64,000 nucleotides of DNA from positions 11,071-75,070 of the forward strand of contig NZ_JAHVDV010000026.1 of the NCBI RefSeq assembly GCF_051486985.1. The letters run 5' to 3'. The number at the start of each line of letters is the position of its first letter. The stretch's first letter is position 1. A program made the position numbers and the translations under genes. This DNA is from CBFFRJ01 sp051486985. GTDB lineage: Bacteria; Pseudomonadota; Gammaproteobacteria; Enterobacterales; Enterobacteriaceae. Below the pieces are notes generated by a model. It made no database searches. It saw only the letters and a list, made by a program, of their open reading frames with translations, and was not told the DNA's origin. Positions 7,976-16,598 of the stretch are shown piece after piece.

Positions 7976-8875
7976 CTAATCAACGTAGTCTTTCATTACC
8001 CCTGAAAGCCACTCCATGAACAGGTGTACGCGCCGTGAAAGGTTGCGCCGGTGAGGATAAATCAGAGAGACCGGCATCGGTTCTGCGCGGTATTGCGGCA
8101 GGATTTCGACCAGTGTGCCGCTGCGTAAGGCATCCCTTACTCCGATGCGCGGCACCTGAATAATACCCAGCCCGGCCAGGCAGGCCGCATGGTAGGTATC
8201 GGTGCTATTCACGGTGAGAATGCCCCCGGTTTTTATCCACGACGTTTTGTTATCGCACCAGACTTCAAAGCCCTGCGGACGAACGCCGAGGTTGAGTGCA
8301 TAGTGAACAACGGCGTGAGAAGAGAGGTCATCCAGCGTCTCCGGGTAGCCAAAGCGCGCCAGATAATCAGGGCTGGCGCAGTTGATTATCGACAGCCTGC
8401 CCAGATGGCGGGCGATGAGTCCCGAATCTTTAAGCGTACCGACACGCACCACGCAGTCAAAGCCTTCCCGAATCACATCGACCCGCCGGTCGCTACTGCT
8501 GAGTTCCAGTTCAATGCCGGGGTAGTGCTGGAGAAAAGCAGGGAGACGGGGGATAACAAGGTTTTTCGCGACAGCCACCGGCATGTCCACCCGCAAACGT
8601 CCACTGATGCTGGACGGATCATGAAGAAAGAGTCCGTCGAGTTCATCCATGTTACTGAGCAGGTCCTTCGCCCGTTCGTAATAGACCATGCCATCCTGCG
8701 TCAGCTGCACACGCCGGGTTGTACGATAAAGCAGCTGGGTGCCGAGATGGTTTTCCAGCGCCTGGATCTGGCGAGATACGCTGCCTTTAGGCAGACCAAG
8801 GGAGTCTGCCGCACGCGAAAAGCTCTCCAGTTCAGCGACCCGAATGAACAACTGCATTGCATAAATTCTATCCAT
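7976..8875 (-). CDS. yhjC: YhjC, LysR-type regulator
   Basis: 299 residues from the start at 8875 (MDRIYAMQLFIRVAELESFS), which gives the standard LysR N-terminus; the longer open frame adds 35 unrelated residues. Winged helix at residues 1-60 (PKGSVSRQIQALENHLGTQLL), then a periplasmic-binding-like effector domain. It aligns with E. coli YhjC and sits next to yhjD as there. The gene on its other side is a divergently transcribed SDR, the classical LysR arrangement, so the SDR is a plausible target. The 119-base gap between the two starts is where the operator should lie. Confidence 0.85.
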   Translation of the reverse strand: MDRIYAMQLFIRVAELESFSRAADSLGLPKGSVSRQIQALENHLGTQLLYRTTRRVQLTQDGMVYYERAKDLLSNMDELDGLFLHDPSSISGRLRVDMPVAVAKNLVIPRLPAFLQHYPGIELELSSSDRRVDVIREGFDCVVRVGTLKDSGLIARHLGRLSIINCASPDYLARFGYPETLDDLSSHAVVHYALNLGVRPQGFEVWCDNKTSWIKTGGILTVNSTDTYHAACLAGLGIIQVPRIGVRDALRSGTLVEILPQYRAEPMPVSLIYPHRRNLSRRVHLFMEWLSGVMKDYVD

Positions 8876-8994
8876 TCCATGCCCCAATTGTTGTTTGTAA
8901 TGAAACAGTGAAGCGTAATTCAGTGCCTTTATTGTTGTACCACCAGCTAATAAGCTTTTTCTACAGTGAACAACAGACAAAAACGAGGTTTCTC

Positions 8995-9753
8995 ATGACA
9001 CAACGTATCGCTTTGGTTACCGGTGGCAGCCGTGGGCTGGGAAAAAACGCGGCAATGAAGCTGGCAGCACGTGGAACAGGGATCATCCTGACGTACAACA
9101 ACAATGCGCAGGCGGCTCAGGACGTGGTTGAGGAAATCACGCGTAAAGGCGTGAAAGCAGTGGCATTGCGCTTAAACGTCGGCGATGTAGCAAGCTTTGA
9201 GGTTTTTGCCCAACAGGTGAAAGAGCAGTTGCATACCACATGGGGGCGGGAGACGTTTGATTATTTATTGAACAATGCTGGTATAGGTATCAGTGTCCCG
9301 TTTGCTCAGACCAGCGAAGCGCAATTTGATGAATTAATGAACATCCATTTAAAAGGGCCGTTCTTTCTCACCCAGCGCTTGCTGCCGCTGTTGGTCGATG
9401 GAGGCCGCATTCTGAACGTTTCCAGTGGTCTGGCGCGTTTCGCGCTGCCGGGTTATGCCACCTACGCAGCCATGAAAGGGGCGATGGAAGTCTTGACCCG
9501 TTATCAGGCCAAAGAGCTCGGCGCACGCGGCATTTCGGTAAACATCATTGCGCCTGGTGCCATTGAGACCGATTTTCGCGGCGGGGAAGTGCGCGATAAT
9601 CCACACATCAACCAGCATATTGCTTCGCAAACGGCGCTTGGACGGGTGGGTAAACCGGATGATATCGGCGATGCGATAGCAGCATTACTGAGTGACGACC
9701 TGGCGTGGATGAATGCTCAACGTATGGAAGTATCCGGCGGGATGTTCCTGTAA
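8995..9753 (+). CDS. SDR family NAD(P)-dependent oxidoreductase
   Basis: 252 residues. Classical short-chain dehydrogenase: cofactor motif TGGSRGLG near the N-terminus, NNAGIG, then the catalytic set with SSGLARFALPGYATYAAMK (Ser, Tyr-x3-Lys), and the PGAIETDF element near the end. A residue suited to NADP (Arg in GGSRG) is present. The substrate cannot be read from sequence. It is divergent from the LysR gene yhjC, which probably controls it. The start at 8995 follows an AACGAGG-type ribosome site; the open frame upstream runs into the regulator. Confidence 0.88.
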   Translation: MTQRIALVTGGSRGLGKNAAMKLAARGTGIILTYNNNAQAAQDVVEEITRKGVKAVALRLNVGDVASFEVFAQQVKEQLHTTWGRETFDYLLNNAGIGISVPFAQTSEAQFDELMNIHLKGPFFLTQRLLPLLVDGGRILNVSSGLARFALPGYATYAAMKGAMEVLTRYQAKELGARGISVNIIAPGAIETDFRGGEVRDNPHINQHIASQTALGRVGKPDDIGDAIAALLSDDLAWMNAQRMEVSGGMFL

Positions 9754-9760
9754 AAAAGAG

Positions 9761-9790
9761 GCCGGGTAGGGATTACCCGGCTCGGTTTTT
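9761..9790. terminator. Bidirectional terminator
   Basis: GCCGGGTA / TACCCGGC with a five-base loop, followed by T-rich CGGTTTTT on the plus side and, on the minus strand, by six Ts (AAAAAAG upstream on plus). It serves the SDR gene and the convergent YdeI-like gene. Confidence 0.88.
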
Positions 9791-9798
9791 ATGCGAGG

Positions 9799-10197
9799 TT
9801 ACTGTTTCTGGAAGTGGGTGACTTTAACGCGGGCAGGTTTCTGCTTCGCGTCGAGGGACCCGCTAATGCCCACCAGATGGTCCGGGGAAACCTGGCGACC
9901 ATCGAAGATAGCCATCGGGATATGTACCTCTATTTGCCCGGTTTTATCCCTGAATTCATACACATCTTCACCAATTTTACGCACTAAATTGCCTCGTAAA
10001 GAGACGGAGGCACCATCGTGCATTGCTTTTGCCTGTTCCACGGTCATGGAACGGGCATCTTCCATACCGCGATAGCCCTCATCCATTTTATGTGGTGCGG
10101 GTGGCGCTTTATCCGCTTTGAGTCCGGGTGAATCTTCTGCGAATGCTGTCATGGAAAACAGTGCTGCTACGGCTGTTGCCAGCAGAATCTTCTTCAT
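9799..10197 (-). CDS. ydeI: YdeI/YgiW family periplasmic OB-fold stress protein
   Basis: 132 residues with a clear signal peptide (MKKILLATAVAALFSMTAFA, cleavage after AFA). The mature part is a small OB-fold of the bacterial BOF family: MTVEQAKAMHDGASVSLRGN, then EFRDKTGQIEVHIP and a closing KVTHFQK. It is closer to E. coli YdeI, linked to hydrogen peroxide and antimicrobial peptide tolerance, than to YgiW. Likely monocistronic, convergent with the SDR across a shared terminator. The ligand is unknown. Confidence 0.85.
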   Translation of the reverse strand: MKKILLATAVAALFSMTAFAEDSPGLKADKAPPAPHKMDEGYRGMEDARSMTVEQAKAMHDGASVSLRGNLVRKIGEDVYEFRDKTGQIEVHIPMAIFDGRQVSPDHLVGISGSLDAKQKPARVKVTHFQKQ

Positions 10198-10264
10198 AAG
10201 CTCGCCTCACGATCAGTAAAACACTGGCTAAGCCTGGCACAGCCTGCTGAGGATGACAGGTGAA

Positions 10265-10801
10265 TTATCTGGTTTCGCCGTATTCGTGGTGCAGCAGCCC
10301 AAATATCCAGTCATTTTGCCAGCGGCCTGCCAGCCAGAATGCTTCACGCAGTTCACCTTCCTGCACAAAACCTGCTTTTTCAAGCACCCGCCTGGAGGGG
10401 GTATTACCTGCTGTCACTGTCGCCACAAGGCGGCGGATTCCCCCCTCTGCGAATGCGTACCTACAGACGGCGTGCAGGGATTCCAGCGCATAGCCCTTCC
10501 CCTGCGCGGGCGGCGCAAATAAAAATCCCACTTCGGCGCAGTCACGCTCCCGATGGACGTAACCGGTCACGCCGAGCGGCATACCCGTCACGCTGTCGCG
10601 TACTACCAGACAGAGCCAGTGTTCACTGCCAGGAGACCAGGCGGGAAGGCGGGTATCGAATGCTTCACGGATCGCCGCCTGCGGACGAGGTTCTGCAACA
10701 AAACGCATCACCTGCGGATCCTGCTGTAAGGCGAGAAAAAATGGCCAGTCGCTCTCCGTTATCGGGGAGCAGGTCAGTCGTGTCGTCTTCAGGGTTAACA
10801 T
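10265..10801 (-). CDS. GNAT family acetyltransferase (RimJ/RimL type)
   Basis: 178 residues from the start at 10801 (MLTLKTTRLTCSPITESDW), chosen because a CTGGAG ribosome site lies seven bases upstream; the frame is open 14 codons further. The acetyl-CoA-binding motif A is APPAQGKGYALESLHAV and motif B follows (RRLVATVTAGNTPSRRVLEKAGFVQEGELREAFW), the pattern of RimJ/RimL-like N-acetyltransferases that modify protein N-termini or small amines. The acceptor cannot be predicted. Confidence 0.82.
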   Translation of the reverse strand: MLTLKTTRLTCSPITESDWPFFLALQQDPQVMRFVAEPRPQAAIREAFDTRLPAWSPGSEHWLCLVVRDSVTGMPLGVTGYVHRERDCAEVGFLFAPPAQGKGYALESLHAVCRYAFAEGGIRRLVATVTAGNTPSRRVLEKAGFVQEGELREAFWLAGRWQNDWIFGLLHHEYGETR

Positions 10802-10951
10802 TATTTTGCTCCAGGATTTTTGTTTTGTTAAAGCCGCCGTCACTGATAATAATCGTTAACTGGTCTATGTTTTAACTACTCATAAATAAAGAAAATTTAA
10901 CGATTGTTCTCGCCAGTTAATTATTTCTTAGGTTGCACTTAAAGGAAGAGA

Positions 10952-12547
10952 ATGGCCCGTTCTGCACCCCGTAGTCTGAGTGAACAATTTGACGAATGCA
11001 TCGGAATTATCCGCCAGGCGTCTGTCGAGATTTTGCTGTTATTAAATGTACATTTCGAGGAAGGCAAAGATCCGCGCTGGTTTCTGGAGCAACTTGATAT
11101 TGCGCGCCTGAGTCTTGGTGGTTGGGGAATGGTGGCAAAAAGATTAAAACTGAACGACGCGGAATTAACGCAGTTCACGTTGCAGTTGCGCCATTTACAA
11201 CAGGTGGTTCCCCATTATGAAAAAGGTCAGGACGTCAGCGAAAATCAGCTGATTACCGCCCTGCGTTTTGTTCGTGCGTTGGAGCACCTGCGCATGAAAC
11301 AGCCGCTCCTGACCTACAACACCACCCTGCATGATAAGCACGAAGGGCAGGAGCATGGATTGGTTCAGCTACGGGCGCTGGAGCTGATGCTGAAATCCTT
11401 AATCAACCACGCCTGGCCTGATAAATTACGCTTACGTAACCATTTGAAAACACGGTTTGGGGCTGATAATGTGCGCCGCTGGCTGAAAACCGGCGACGAC
11501 GATGATGTTCTGAGTGGCATGAAGTTTGGCGAGCTGGCGTCACTACTGGTCGACAGAAAAGAGTTCAGTCAGCACTATGCGCGGCTTTTTAACGACACCG
11601 CAGTACTGAATCTTTTCCTTGAACCCCGTAAAACGCTACAAACGTTCCTCGATGATATTCGCCAGATTCGCAGCACGGTGGTGGCCGGTCAACCCCTGAC
11701 CAGCAATCAGCTGACCTTACTGGATAATTATTATCCGCAAATCACCGGTCCCGTGCAGCGAGCCTGGGAAGAGGGGCGAATCAAGATTAATCCTGCGGGT
11801 TTAATGAAAGAGGCAGGAGAGGGTTTAGAGGCTTACTGGGAGCATGCGCGTTCAAAAGATCGCGCGGCGGGAGGGGATGCGATGCAAATTCGCGGTGATA
11901 TTGAGAAACCGGAAAAACGGGCTGCCCGCACACGCGAGCAGCGCGAACAGATGCTGTCGACGCTGTTATGGGGTGCCGTCGGCGTGGTGGTGGTGGTAAT
12001 GGCAGTGGGCGCGTTTATGATGTTCAGCGGCGGCGCCTCCATGGCAACGGGGCCTCTTACCGGGGAGAGCCGCATCACGGTGCCCATTTCTCAAAGTAAA
12101 GAGAAAGTCACGCCGAAAGAAACGCTGAGCCGTATGGGCATCCCACGCGATGAAAGCAACTTCCGCTCGGCCATCGATCGCAACGATACCCGCGTTGTTT
12201 CACTGTTTCTGAGCACCGGTATGCCGTGGAAACTCTCCTGGACTGAACAGGCGCTGGCGAACAATTACACGGACGTGCTGGATATGCTCCTGCGTTATCG
12301 TCTGCAGATGGAGGAGAATCGCCCGTGCCGTCGCTTTATAGAGAATATGGCGCATAACATGGCGGCAGGTACGCGACTGGACTCGGTGCGTAAGAACCTG
12401 TTGCAGGCGTTTTGCACTTCAAAACCAGTGGTCAATCGCCAGCGTTATGAGATGGAACAGGCGGAGTTACGTTACAAAGCCGCACCTGACGATGACAGCA
12501 AAAAATGGGCGGATATTCAGTCCGCCATTTATGACGTCATTGAGTAG
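10952..12547 (+). CDS. HEPN-type / single-TM / ankyrin-like protein (STY4199 family, probable)
   Basis: 531 residues. I believe this matches the protein NCBI calls STY4199 family HEPN domain-containing; that name is from memory. What can be seen: an all-helical N-terminal half with an R-x6-H element at about residues 105-112 (RFVRALEH), the form of HEPN RNase motifs; a basic linker rich in K, R and E; one membrane helix at about residues 338-358 (LLWGAVGVVVVVMAVGAFMM); and a C-terminal part with ankyrin-like spacing (SAIDRNDTRVVSLFLSTG then ALANNYTDVLDMLLRY). The helical half is probably cytoplasmic. It is convergent with treF, sharing a terminator. The function is unknown. Confidence 0.7.
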   Translation: MARSAPRSLSEQFDECIGIIRQASVEILLLLNVHFEEGKDPRWFLEQLDIARLSLGGWGMVAKRLKLNDAELTQFTLQLRHLQQVVPHYEKGQDVSENQLITALRFVRALEHLRMKQPLLTYNTTLHDKHEGQEHGLVQLRALELMLKSLINHAWPDKLRLRNHLKTRFGADNVRRWLKTGDDDDVLSGMKFGELASLLVDRKEFSQHYARLFNDTAVLNLFLEPRKTLQTFLDDIRQIRSTVVAGQPLTSNQLTLLDNYYPQITGPVQRAWEEGRIKINPAGLMKEAGEGLEAYWEHARSKDRAAGGDAMQIRGDIEKPEKRAARTREQREQMLSTLLWGAVGVVVVVMAVGAFMMFSGGASMATGPLTGESRITVPISQSKEKVTPKETLSRMGIPRDESNFRSAIDRNDTRVVSLFLSTGMPWKLSWTEQALANNYTDVLDMLLRYRLQMEENRPCRRFIENMAHNMAAGTRLDSVRKNLLQAFCTSKPVVNRQRYEMEQAELRYKAAPDDDSKKWADIQSAIYDVIE

Positions 12548-12555
12548 GAGAGAGC

Positions 12556-12577
12556 ACGGGGAGTTACGGCTCCCCGT
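12556..12577. terminator. Hairpin between convergent genes
   Basis: ACGGGGAG / CTCCCCGT with loop TTACGG, just after the HEPN gene stop and overlapping the treF stop codon at 12564. Probable bidirectional terminator; T-runs are short. Confidence 0.65.
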
Positions 12578-14213
12578 ATAGCCCAATCAAACGGCGTATC
12601 ACGCCATTCGTCCAGCCGAAGCCATCCTGTAAAGGATATTCACCCCCGCCACCTTCTCGCGGCGTACCGTCCGCAATATGGTATTTCTCGATGAGCTTGT
12701 GGTGGTGCTCATAGAAATGGTTCACGGTGCGCAGCCAGTTACGGGCAATTTCATCCCCCAGCGCATCGTTGCCATAGAGTTTGAATCCCTGAATGGCCAT
12801 CCACTGTAGGGGGGCCCAGCCGTTGGGTTTGTCCCACTGTTCGCCAGTCTCATATTCGGTTGCCAGAATCCCACCGGGGGTGAGCAGGCGGGTCGTTACC
12901 GCCTCGGCTACGCGCTCTGCCTGCTCATGAGTCACCATACCCACATACAACGGCACGATGCTGGCGGCGGAGAAGAGTGCCATCTGCTCACGACGCCAGT
13001 CGTAGTCGCGGAAGCAGCCGTTTTCGTCATCCCACATATAGCGGTTAACCGCCGCGCGGCGGTCGCTGGCTTTCTGACGGAATTCGCTCTCACGCTCCCG
13101 GTCACCTTTCAAACCGGCGATATTGGCAATCGCACTTTCCAGTTTGAACAGGAAGGCGTTCAGGTCGATGGGGATAAACTGCGTGGTACGGATACTGGCC
13201 AGTCGATGCGCATCCCGCAGCCAGCGCGATGAGTAGTCCCAGCCAGAGGCGGCTCCCGCACGCAGGTCGCGATAAACCTCATTGGCCGGTCGGCTGGAGT
13301 GCTTGGCTGTTTCTACGTCTTCCAGCCAGGACTCATCACGCGGGGTATCACGGTCATCCCAGTAACGGTTGAGCAGTGAACCATCGGGCATTCGCACCAC
13401 ATGACGATATGCCTGATTGAGCGACAGCGACTCTGCGCCGTCCATCCAGAAGTCGTACTCCATCAGCAGGTGTTCGAGATAACGTCGCGCGCCGCGTACG
13501 CCATCCTCCTCGAACAGCTCCACCATCAGCGCAAAGACCGGCGGCTGAGAGCGGCTGAGATAGTAGGTGCGGTTCCCGTTGGGAATGTGACCATAACGCT
13601 CAATCATCCACGCGAAGTTATCGGCCATGCAGCGCAGCAGGTCGTCACGACCGCTTTCTGCCAGCCCCAGCATGGTGAAATAGGAGTCCCAGTAGTAGGT
13701 TTCACTAAACCGGCCACCCGGCACAATATAGGCCTGAGGTAAGGCCAGCAGGGAAGACCAGGGGATGTGGTCCTGCGGCTCACGGGTGAGCACCGGCCAC
13801 AGCTGATCGATATGTTCCTTGAGCGAGCTACCCGGATCGGAAACATACTCTTTGCTGTAGTCTGCTGGCATCCAGAAGTGGGCCTTCACGAACTGGCGAA
13901 GGTCAAAGCCTGGTTTGCGTTTGATTTTGCGATAGCGAATCAGAATGTCGAGCGGATCCATTTTGGGTGCGCAGTCAGGGAAGGTTTTACTGTCGGTAAA
14001 AATGCGTGCTGACTGCACATTCTCAAACAGTTCCAGATAACGATCGGCTGGGGTGAGCGCGTCCGACGCGGGCAGCCCTTCAATCATCTCCGGCTCCGGC
14101 TCCGCCTCGATCATCTCTTCCAGTTTTAACTCGCAGGGGTCGATTTCGTAGCGGGCCTCGTCTTCGATCCCAAATTCTACGGATTCAGCGCTGTGAAGTT
14201 TCTGGTTAAACAT
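12564..14213 (-). CDS. treF: Cytoplasmic trehalase
   Basis: 549 residues, the length of E. coli TreF. Hydrolyses trehalose to two glucose in the cytoplasm. Glycoside hydrolase family 37 signatures are intact: PGGRFSETYYWDSYF near residue 165, the general-acid region GAASGWDYSSRW, QWDKPNGWAPLQ, and the C-terminal EGGGGEYPLQDGFGWTNGV. There is no signal peptide, which separates it from the periplasmic TreA; the N-terminal 50 residues are acidic, typical of TreF. The E. coli gene depends on sigma S; here a 321-base non-coding region lies upstream. Confidence 0.96.
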   Translation of the reverse strand: MFNQKLHSAESVEFGIEDEARYEIDPCELKLEEMIEAEPEPEMIEGLPASDALTPADRYLELFENVQSARIFTDSKTFPDCAPKMDPLDILIRYRKIKRKPGFDLRQFVKAHFWMPADYSKEYVSDPGSSLKEHIDQLWPVLTREPQDHIPWSSLLALPQAYIVPGGRFSETYYWDSYFTMLGLAESGRDDLLRCMADNFAWMIERYGHIPNGNRTYYLSRSQPPVFALMVELFEEDGVRGARRYLEHLLMEYDFWMDGAESLSLNQAYRHVVRMPDGSLLNRYWDDRDTPRDESWLEDVETAKHSSRPANEVYRDLRAGAASGWDYSSRWLRDAHRLASIRTTQFIPIDLNAFLFKLESAIANIAGLKGDRERESEFRQKASDRRAAVNRYMWDDENGCFRDYDWRREQMALFSAASIVPLYVGMVTHEQAERVAEAVTTRLLTPGGILATEYETGEQWDKPNGWAPLQWMAIQGFKLYGNDALGDEIARNWLRTVNHFYEHHHKLIEKYHIADGTPREGGGGEYPLQDGFGWTNGVIRRLIGLYGEP

Positions 14214-14534
14214 AGAGATACTGGCCTCCGGATGTCGTCGTAATACATTACGGGTTTTTCCCGGCTATTACCTAAGCGTAGACTTTCGCTTCGATATGTG
14301 GGGACAAAGTGTGCTACAGATCACGTTTCGATATCTACCCTGAATGTTCTGATAGCATTTAGGTGTTTGTTTTTAAAGAGAATACAGAGCGCGGGGGCCA
14401 GCGCTTTTCGGACTAATCATTTTGCAACGATTTATGATCTCCGTGAGGTTAAGGAAAGTTTATCGTATTTGGCTAAACCTGCTGTGAATTCGAGCAGAAT
14501 TGTTCAATTTTTCTACTAAATTACCGGAGTTCCT
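14214..14534. other. treF upstream region, no gene seen
   Basis: 321 bases between treF (minus) and an acetyltransferase gene (plus). It must hold both promoters. A 73-codon open frame at 14298-14519 has no ribosome site and an unnatural composition, so I do not call it. Confidence 0.6.
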
Positions 14535-14939
14535 GTGAAATTTTCCCCCGTTACGCTTGAGCAGTGTCTGGATATCCGTCATGCGATTCTGTGGCCGCAC
14601 CTTCCCCGCGAAGCCTCACGGGTTGAGGGAGATGAAGAGGCGCAGCATTTCGGCGTTGTGCATGAAGAGATGATAGTGAGCTGCCTCTCGGTGTTCATCT
14701 GCGATGCCTCTACCTGTCAGATTCGTAAATTCGCCACCCTGAAGGCTTACCAGGGGCAGGGGTTTGGCGGTTTTCTGTTTCAGTCCGTTCTGGAGAGAAT
14801 GGCTAAAGCCGGGATTACACACTTCCACCTGAATGCGCGAACGTCAGCGACAGGGTTCTATGAAAAGTTTGGCTTTATATCTGAAGGAGAAACCTTCTTT
14901 AAGAAGGGCATAGAGTTCGTGCGCATGGTGCGTGAGTGA
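14535..14939 (+). CDS. GNAT family acetyltransferase
   Basis: 134 residues from a GTG start at 14535 preceded by CCGGAG. GNAT motif A (KFATLKAYQGQGFGGFLFQSVLERM) with the Q-x-x-G-x-G/A pyrophosphate loop is followed by the motif B signature FHLNARTSATGFYEKFGF. Small single-domain acetyltransferase of unknown acceptor. Its stop is only four bases before the remains of a ParD-like antitoxin, so the acetyltransferase may have replaced the front of that module. Confidence 0.82.
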   Translation: MKFSPVTLEQCLDIRHAILWPHLPREASRVEGDEEAQHFGVVHEEMIVSCLSVFICDASTCQIRKFATLKAYQGQGFGGFLFQSVLERMAKAGITHFHLNARTSATGFYEKFGFISEGETFFKKGIEFVRMVRE

Positions 14940-14942
14940 GGG

Positions 14943-15137
14943 ATGTGGGTCTTAGTGTATGCAGACGCGCAGAGCAGGAGTGTGCCCGGGCAGATTGAAT
15001 ATTGGGCGAAAATCGGACGTATAGCCGAAGGTAACCCTGATATGCCTTTCTCGCTAATCAATGAAGCCCTGTCAGCCAAATCAGAAATTGATAACAGGCA
15101 AACGGTAAAGTATGTGCGCAGAAAAGACCGAGCCTGA
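14943..15137 (+). pseudogene. ParD-like antitoxin, N-terminally truncated
   Basis: 64 codons. The part YADAQSRSVPGQIEYWAKIGRIAEGNPDMPFSLINEAL is the helical body of ParD-like antitoxins that partner RelE/ParE-type toxins, as I know the family. Full-length members begin about 15 residues earlier with a beta strand that makes the DNA-binding ribbon; here an in-frame TGA (the stop of the upstream acetyltransferase) lies just before the ATG, so that strand is missing. The 26-base overlap with the toxin frame is the normal layout. Probably non-functional for operator binding. Confidence 0.6.
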
Positions 15138-15439
15138 GATTGACGTTTACCTGTCCCGCCGCTTTGAAAAGAAGCCAGGTTCTTTGAATCAGCAGGAGAG
15201 GGATACCGTAGATGAACAGATCGAATTGATCATTGATACCCCGGAACTGGGTGAGCAAAAAAGGCGATCTTGCTTATTTGCGCGTCCATAAATTTCGCAT
15301 GAGCAACCAACAATACCTTCCTGGCGATAGCTGGGTTGAACAAAAGCTTGAACTGTACATGCTGAGTCCTGGCTCACATGAAAACTTCTACGATGACCAA
15401 AAAAAGCACCGTAAAGCAGATTTGAAGATCATTTGCTGA
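15112..15439 (+). pseudogene. RelE/ParE-type toxin, frameshifted
   Basis: The first frame reads MCAEKTEPEIDVYLSRRFEK and on to DTPELGEQK, then runs to a stop at 15289. The continuation of the same fold (KKGDLAYLRVHKFRMSNQQ then SWVEQKLELYMLSPGSHENFY) is in the +1 frame to 15439. The break is at a run of six A residues near 15258; one A fewer restores one open frame. RelE/ParE-family members from enterobacteria read straight through here in my memory. Either the gene is dead, or it depends on slippage at the A-run, or the base is an error. Confidence 0.7.
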
Positions 15440-15470
15440 GAATTTAAAGACATGTTCCCTGACCGCTTTG

Positions 15471-15507
15471 CTCCCTCTCCCTTTTAGGGAGAGGGCAGGG
15501 GTGAGGG
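15471..15507. repeat. Dispersed hairpin repeat
   Basis: CCCTCTCCC / GGGAGAGGG around TTTTA, followed by CAGGGGTGAGGG. Same family as copies at 303, 5249 and 54006. It lies between the toxin remnant and aguA and could end transcription of either. Confidence 0.8.
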
Positions 15508-15515
15508 TCTACAAA

Positions 15516-16598
15516 TTAGCGCGGAATCTGTTGCGTAATGCAGTGAATATTGCCACCGCCGAGCAAAATCTCACGCGCCGGAACGCCGGTAATCAGCATG
15601 CCGGGGAACATCTGCTGGAACAGTACTTCAGCCTGGGCATCGGTTGCCGGGTCAAGCAGCGGGAAAATAATGTGATCGTTGCTGATCAGGTAGTTCACAT
15701 AAGATCCCGCCAGGCGGTTACCTTCGTGGCGCTCAATGGCATTACCCTTCTCAACACCGCGCGTTTCATCCGCGCTGGCGTAGAGTGCCGGCGGTGAAGG
15801 CATTTTCCACACTTTCAGCGTGCGGCCCTGAGCATCCGGGGTGTTTTCCAGAATTTCCAGCGCTGCAACGGAACGGGCGTACTGCGGATCGTTCACGTCA
15901 TCCGTCCAGTGCAGCGCCACTTCTCCGGGGCGCACGAAGCAGCACATGTTATCAATATGCCCGTCGGTTTCGTCGTTAAACACCCCATCCGGCAGCCAGA
16001 TAAAGGTTTTTACATCCAGGTAATCGCGAAGCTGCTGTTCGATTTCCTCTTTCGACAGGTGCGGGTTACGGTTCGGATTCAGCAAACATTCCGCGGTGGT
16101 CAGCAGGGTGCCTTCACCATCCACATGAATCGACCCCCCTTCCAGAATCAGACGGGTGTCGTAGCAGGGCATGTCGTGATAACGGGCCACCTGGCCTGCG
16201 ACTAACTGGTCTTTATCCCAGCTGTCGTACAGACCGCCGAGCAGTCCGCCCCAGGCATTGAACGTCCAGCTTACGGCACGAACGTCGCCTGCGGCATTGC
16301 GCACAACGGTTGGACCGGTGTCGCGCATCCAGGCATCATCGCTCTCCATCTCCACCAGTGTGACGCTGGCTGGCATGGTGTTGCGTGCCTTTTCCATTTC
16401 CGCTTTTGGTACGGCCATAATGACCGGCGTTTTACGGGAGATGGCTTCAGCGACGGCAGCAAAGGCCTGCTGGGCTGGCGCGCCGTTAGCACGCCAGTTG
16501 TCGGTACGATACGGCCAGCACATCCAGACAGCCTGATGCGGCGCCCATTCGGCTGGCATAGCGAAGCCATCCTGACGCGGTGTAGTCAACGCAGGCAT
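15516..16598 (-). CDS. aguA: Agmatine deiminase
   Basis: 360 residues. Converts agmatine to N-carbamoylputrescine and ammonia, the first step of the agmatine route to putrescine. Peptidyl-arginine-deiminase-fold motifs are intact: WMRDTGP, LEGGSIHVDGEGT, DGHIDNMCCF and the C-terminal catalytic cysteine in LGGGNIHCITQQIP. The start overlaps the aguB stop by one base (TAATG), so the two are translationally coupled in the order aguB-aguA. Confidence 0.96.
   Translation of the reverse strand: MPALTTPRQDGFAMPAEWAPHQAVWMCWPYRTDNWRANGAPAQQAFAAVAEAISRKTPVIMAVPKAEMEKARNTMPASVTLVEMESDDAWMRDTGPTVVRNAAGDVRAVSWTFNAWGGLLGGLYDSWDKDQLVAGQVARYHDMPCYDTRLILEGGSIHVDGEGTLLTTAECLLNPNRNPHLSKEEIEQQLRDYLDVKTFIWLPDGVFNDETDGHIDNMCCFVRPGEVALHWTDDVNDPQYARSVAALEILENTPDAQGRTLKVWKMPSPPALYASADETRGVEKGNAIERHEGNRLAGSYVNYLISNDHIIFPLLDPATDAQAEVLFQQMFPGMLITGVPAREILLGGGNIHCITQQIPR

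Noticed and set aside
14298..14519. 73-residue open frame upstream of treF
   Set aside because: No ribosome site, no similarity I recognise, lies in the treF promoter region.
15112..15439. Programmed -1 frameshift at the A6 run of the toxin
   Set aside because: A -1 shift gives the wrong frame; +1 or loss of one A is needed, so a classical slippery site does not explain it.
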